Shown here piece by piece: positions 62,123 through 64,000 of a stretch of 64,000 bases of DNA. The stretch's first letter is position 1; every line of letters begins with the position of its first letter. The DNA comes from Spirosoma rigui. GTDB lineage: Bacteria; Bacteroidota; Bacteroidia; Cytophagales; Spirosomataceae. The DNA is taken from NCBI RefSeq assembly GCF_002067135.1, contig NZ_CP020105.1, positions 4,526,001 to 4,590,000 of the forward strand, read 5' to 3'. A program made the translations under genes and the position numbers. The notes beneath the pieces were generated by a model. The model searched no databases. It was given only the letters and a program-made list of their open reading frames with translations, and was not told the origin of the DNA.

Positions 62123-64000
62123 ATGCAACCACTATGTATTCTCCCCGCGCGCCCGGCGCATGTAGCCTATTTTTCTTGTCTGCTTCCCGCTCTGCTACTG
62201 CTGTGGGCAGGACTCATTACGCCCCTGTCGGCGCAAACGCAACGGTGGCCCGTAACCCTGGGCGGTACCGACAAAGACTCCACGACGGCCATGATCGCCA
62301 CCCCCGACGGCGGGTACATTGTAGCGGGCAGTACAGCCTCCGGTAACGGGGCCGTAACGGATTACAAAGGCGGGAAACACGACGCCTGGCTCGTTAAGCT
62401 CGACCGGTCAGGCGATGTCGTCTGGAAAAAAACCCTCGGTGGTACGGGCGACGATCAGGCGACCGCTCTGGCCCCGAGCCCCGATGGGGGATTTGTCGTA
62501 ACCGGAATCAGCACCTCACGGGATGGTGATATGGCCGACCTTGACCGAAGCTGGCCGGGTGGTTACGACTATATATGGGTGTTCAAACTCAACGGCGTGG
62601 GCGAGATCGTCTGGAAACAGGCTAAGGGCCTGGACAAAGGGCTGTATGCCACCGCAATCACGGCAGCTCCGGGCGGTGGCTATACCCTAGCCGGCTATTA
62701 TTACTTCTTCATCACCAAGTCCAGCGGTAACTTTTTCTATGTGCTTAACCTGTCGGAAGATGGGACGATAAACTGGGACACGTATTTCGGGGGGCGCAAC
62801 GGCGACGATCGGTTATACGCCCTTACGGCTACCACCGATGGCGGCTACGTACTGGCCGGAAAAAGTTCGTCACCATTTCTGGCGTTTAGCTACCTGCCCG
62901 AGCCAGTCGACTTTGTAACAAATCACAACAGCTATTCCACCTACGATGCCTTCGTGATCAAACTCAATCACGAAGGACGGCGGGTTTGGTACCGGTTTCT
63001 GGGAGGCAGTGGGCTGGACTACGCCAATGCCATTACCGCCACCCCCGACGGTGGGTTCCTGATGGCGGGCTATACGGCCTCTACCGATGGAGACGTATCG
63101 ATCAACCACGGGGGTGGCGATGCCTGGCTGGTGAAGCTGACCAGTGCCGGGGCCGTAAGCTGGCAAAAAACCGTGGGCGACAGCGGACCCGACAACGCTT
63201 ACGCCGTTCAGCCCACGACCGACGGGGGGTATGTTGTTACCGGTACCTCGACGGCCAATAAAGCAGCCGTTCAGTTCTTTGCCGATATGTGGCTGTTTAA
63301 AGTAAATAGCCTGGGCGGGGTTGTCTGGCAGCGTTTCTTCGACCGATACGGGCGAAATGAAGGGCGGGCCATAGCTACGTCGCCCGACGGTTCCTACATC
63401 GTGGCGGGCTACACCTACCTGATCAGCGGTGGTCTGAACGGTCCGCGCGACAACGGCGACTTTGTGATCGCAAAATTTTACCCCCCGCAGCCGCTTACGA
63501 TTACCGAACCTGCCTACTTCTGCTCCGAACGACGAATTCTCTTTGGTCTCAGCGGGGGCGATGGGTCGCCCATCACCGCCACCATGCCCGGTGTTATGCG
63601 TTTTTCGCCCCAAAGCCTGGGTGGGTATGTTCAGGATGAACTACTCAATAATCCCAGACCCATTTTATTCACCGTTACCCAGAACGACCAGACGGTAAGC
63701 TATTTTTTCGACTTCGCCGGGTACTATACCCGCTACTGCGATCACAACCCGCAACGGTACCGCCCGCTGCTTATGTATCCACCCACCTACGACTGCCTGA
63801 CCGGGGCTATTACGTTCAACACAACGGGGGGTACCGGTTCGCCAATCACCTACCTCGCACCAGGTATAACCCGCTCGTCGCTCAGCAGCCATACCGGTGT
63901 TGTAGAGCAGGAACTGCGTAACGATCCTAAACCCATTCCTATTTCGGCCATGCAGGATGGCGTAACGGTTACCTACACCGTCGACCTGGAAGCACTGTGC
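62123..64000 (+). CDS. Secreted repeat protein, probably a beta-propeller (partial, runs off the window)
   Basis: An open frame from the ATG at 62123 continues without a stop to base 64000 (626 codons). It begins with a signal peptide (CLLPALLLLWAGLITPLSAQ). The next ~420 residues repeat the pattern TPDGGYIVAGS ... DAWLVKLDRSG several times (TPDGGFLMAGYTAS, TTDGGYVVTGTST, SPDGSYIVAGYTY), as in delta-60 type repeat or propeller proteins exported by Bacteroidota. Later residues form Ig-like units (the TGGTGSPITYLAP repeat occurs twice). A type IX sorting tail would be expected beyond the window. No substrate or partner can be inferred. Confidence 0.85.
   Translation, partial: MQPLCILPARPAHVAYFSCLLPALLLLWAGLITPLSAQTQRWPVTLGGTDKDSTTAMIATPDGGYIVAGSTASGNGAVTDYKGGKHDAWLVKLDRSGDVVWKKTLGGTGDDQATALAPSPDGGFVVTGISTSRDGDMADLDRSWPGGYDYIWVFKLNGVGEIVWKQAKGLDKGLYATAITAAPGGGYTLAGYYYFFITKSSGNFFYVLNLSEDGTINWDTYFGGRNGDDRLYALTATTDGGYVLAGKSSSPFLAFSYLPEPVDFVTNHNSYSTYDAFVIKLNHEGRRVWYRFLGGSGLDYANAITATPDGGFLMAGYTASTDGDVSINHGGGDAWLVKLTSAGAVSWQKTVGDSGPDNAYAVQPTTDGGYVVTGTSTANKAAVQFFADMWLFKVNSLGGVVWQRFFDRYGRNEGRAIATSPDGSYIVAGYTYLISGGLNGPRDNGDFVIAKFYPPQPLTITEPAYFCSERRILFGLSGGDGSPITATMPGVMRFSPQSLGGYVQDELLNNPRPILFTVTQNDQTVSYFFDFAGYYTRYCDHNPQRYRPLLMYPPTYDCLTGAITFNTTGGTGSPITYLAPGITRSSLSSHTGVVEQELRNDPKPIPISAMQDGVTVTYTVDLEALC

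Noticed and set aside
1..64000. tRNA, rRNA, CRISPR, insertion sequence or prophage genes
   Set aside because: None was recognised on either strand: no cloverleaf-like stretch with CCA-type ends, no regularly spaced direct repeats, and no transposase, integrase or structural phage protein.

Overview
The window looks like a chromosomal segment of a Bacteroidota bacterium of the order Cytophagales, most like Spirosoma and its relatives. The signs are a high-GC genome with weak Shine-Dalgarno sequences, a secreted protease with a type IX secretion tail, two TonB-dependent receptors of the carboxypeptidase-regulatory plus beta-barrel type, LytTR response regulators paired with sensor kinases, and an array of ~800-residue double FtsX permeases. 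No rRNA, tRNA, CRISPR array, insertion sequence or phage gene was recognised. The first 52 bases are the 3' end of one gene, and the last gene (from 62123) runs off the right edge.

Region 1 (1-3534): small membrane and hypothetical genes, a lipoprotein and a T9SS-exported subtilisin-like protease. Region 2 (3549-12217, minus strand) is the most striking part. It is a tight four-gene operon reading, in transcription order, H-NOX (haem NO/O2 sensor), a soluble hybrid histidine kinase (three PAS domains, HisKA, HATPase, REC, Hpt), a LytTR response regulator, and a 1505-residue protein. That protein joins an unknown N-terminal domain, two globin-like domains, a nitric oxide synthase oxygenase and a complete FMN/FAD/NADPH reductase. 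Gaps are 4, 3 and 28 bases. The operon therefore carries the parts to make NO, bind or turn it over, sense it, and pass the signal through a phosphorelay. An ECF sigma factor is divergent from it (12456).

Region 3 (13146-15157): a small secreted protein, a NUDIX hydrolase and a DUF2911 protein. Region 4 (15515-30803): five double FtsX permeases on the plus strand, interrupted by a PA14-OmpA protein and a minus-strand single MacB-like permease. None has an adjacent ATPase gene. Their leaders carry short inverted repeats and their 3' ends are very similar. Region 5 (31036-38220): an unrecognised AT-richer gene, an SDR oxidoreductase, an HpcH/HpaI aldolase, a single-domain globin, and a probable operon of a cytochrome-c-containing sugar-dehydrogenase-like protein with a Tat-exported sugar isomerase/epimerase-like protein.

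Region 6 (38435-52601): a LytS/LytTR two-component pair divergent from a TonB receptor, a YceI protein, an esterase, a GNAT acetyltransferase, a START-like lipid-binding protein, a second TonB receptor, a VOC protein, an alpha/beta hydrolase, an outer-membrane-like protein, a patatin and a DoxX-like protein. Region 7 (52779-61744) contains a second unusual minus-strand operon: a GAF-containing protein, a metallophosphoesterase / kinase-like / Omp85-barrel fusion, an HD domain fused to a Pycsar-effector-type membrane domain, and a PAP2 phosphatase. The window ends in a secreted repeat protein.
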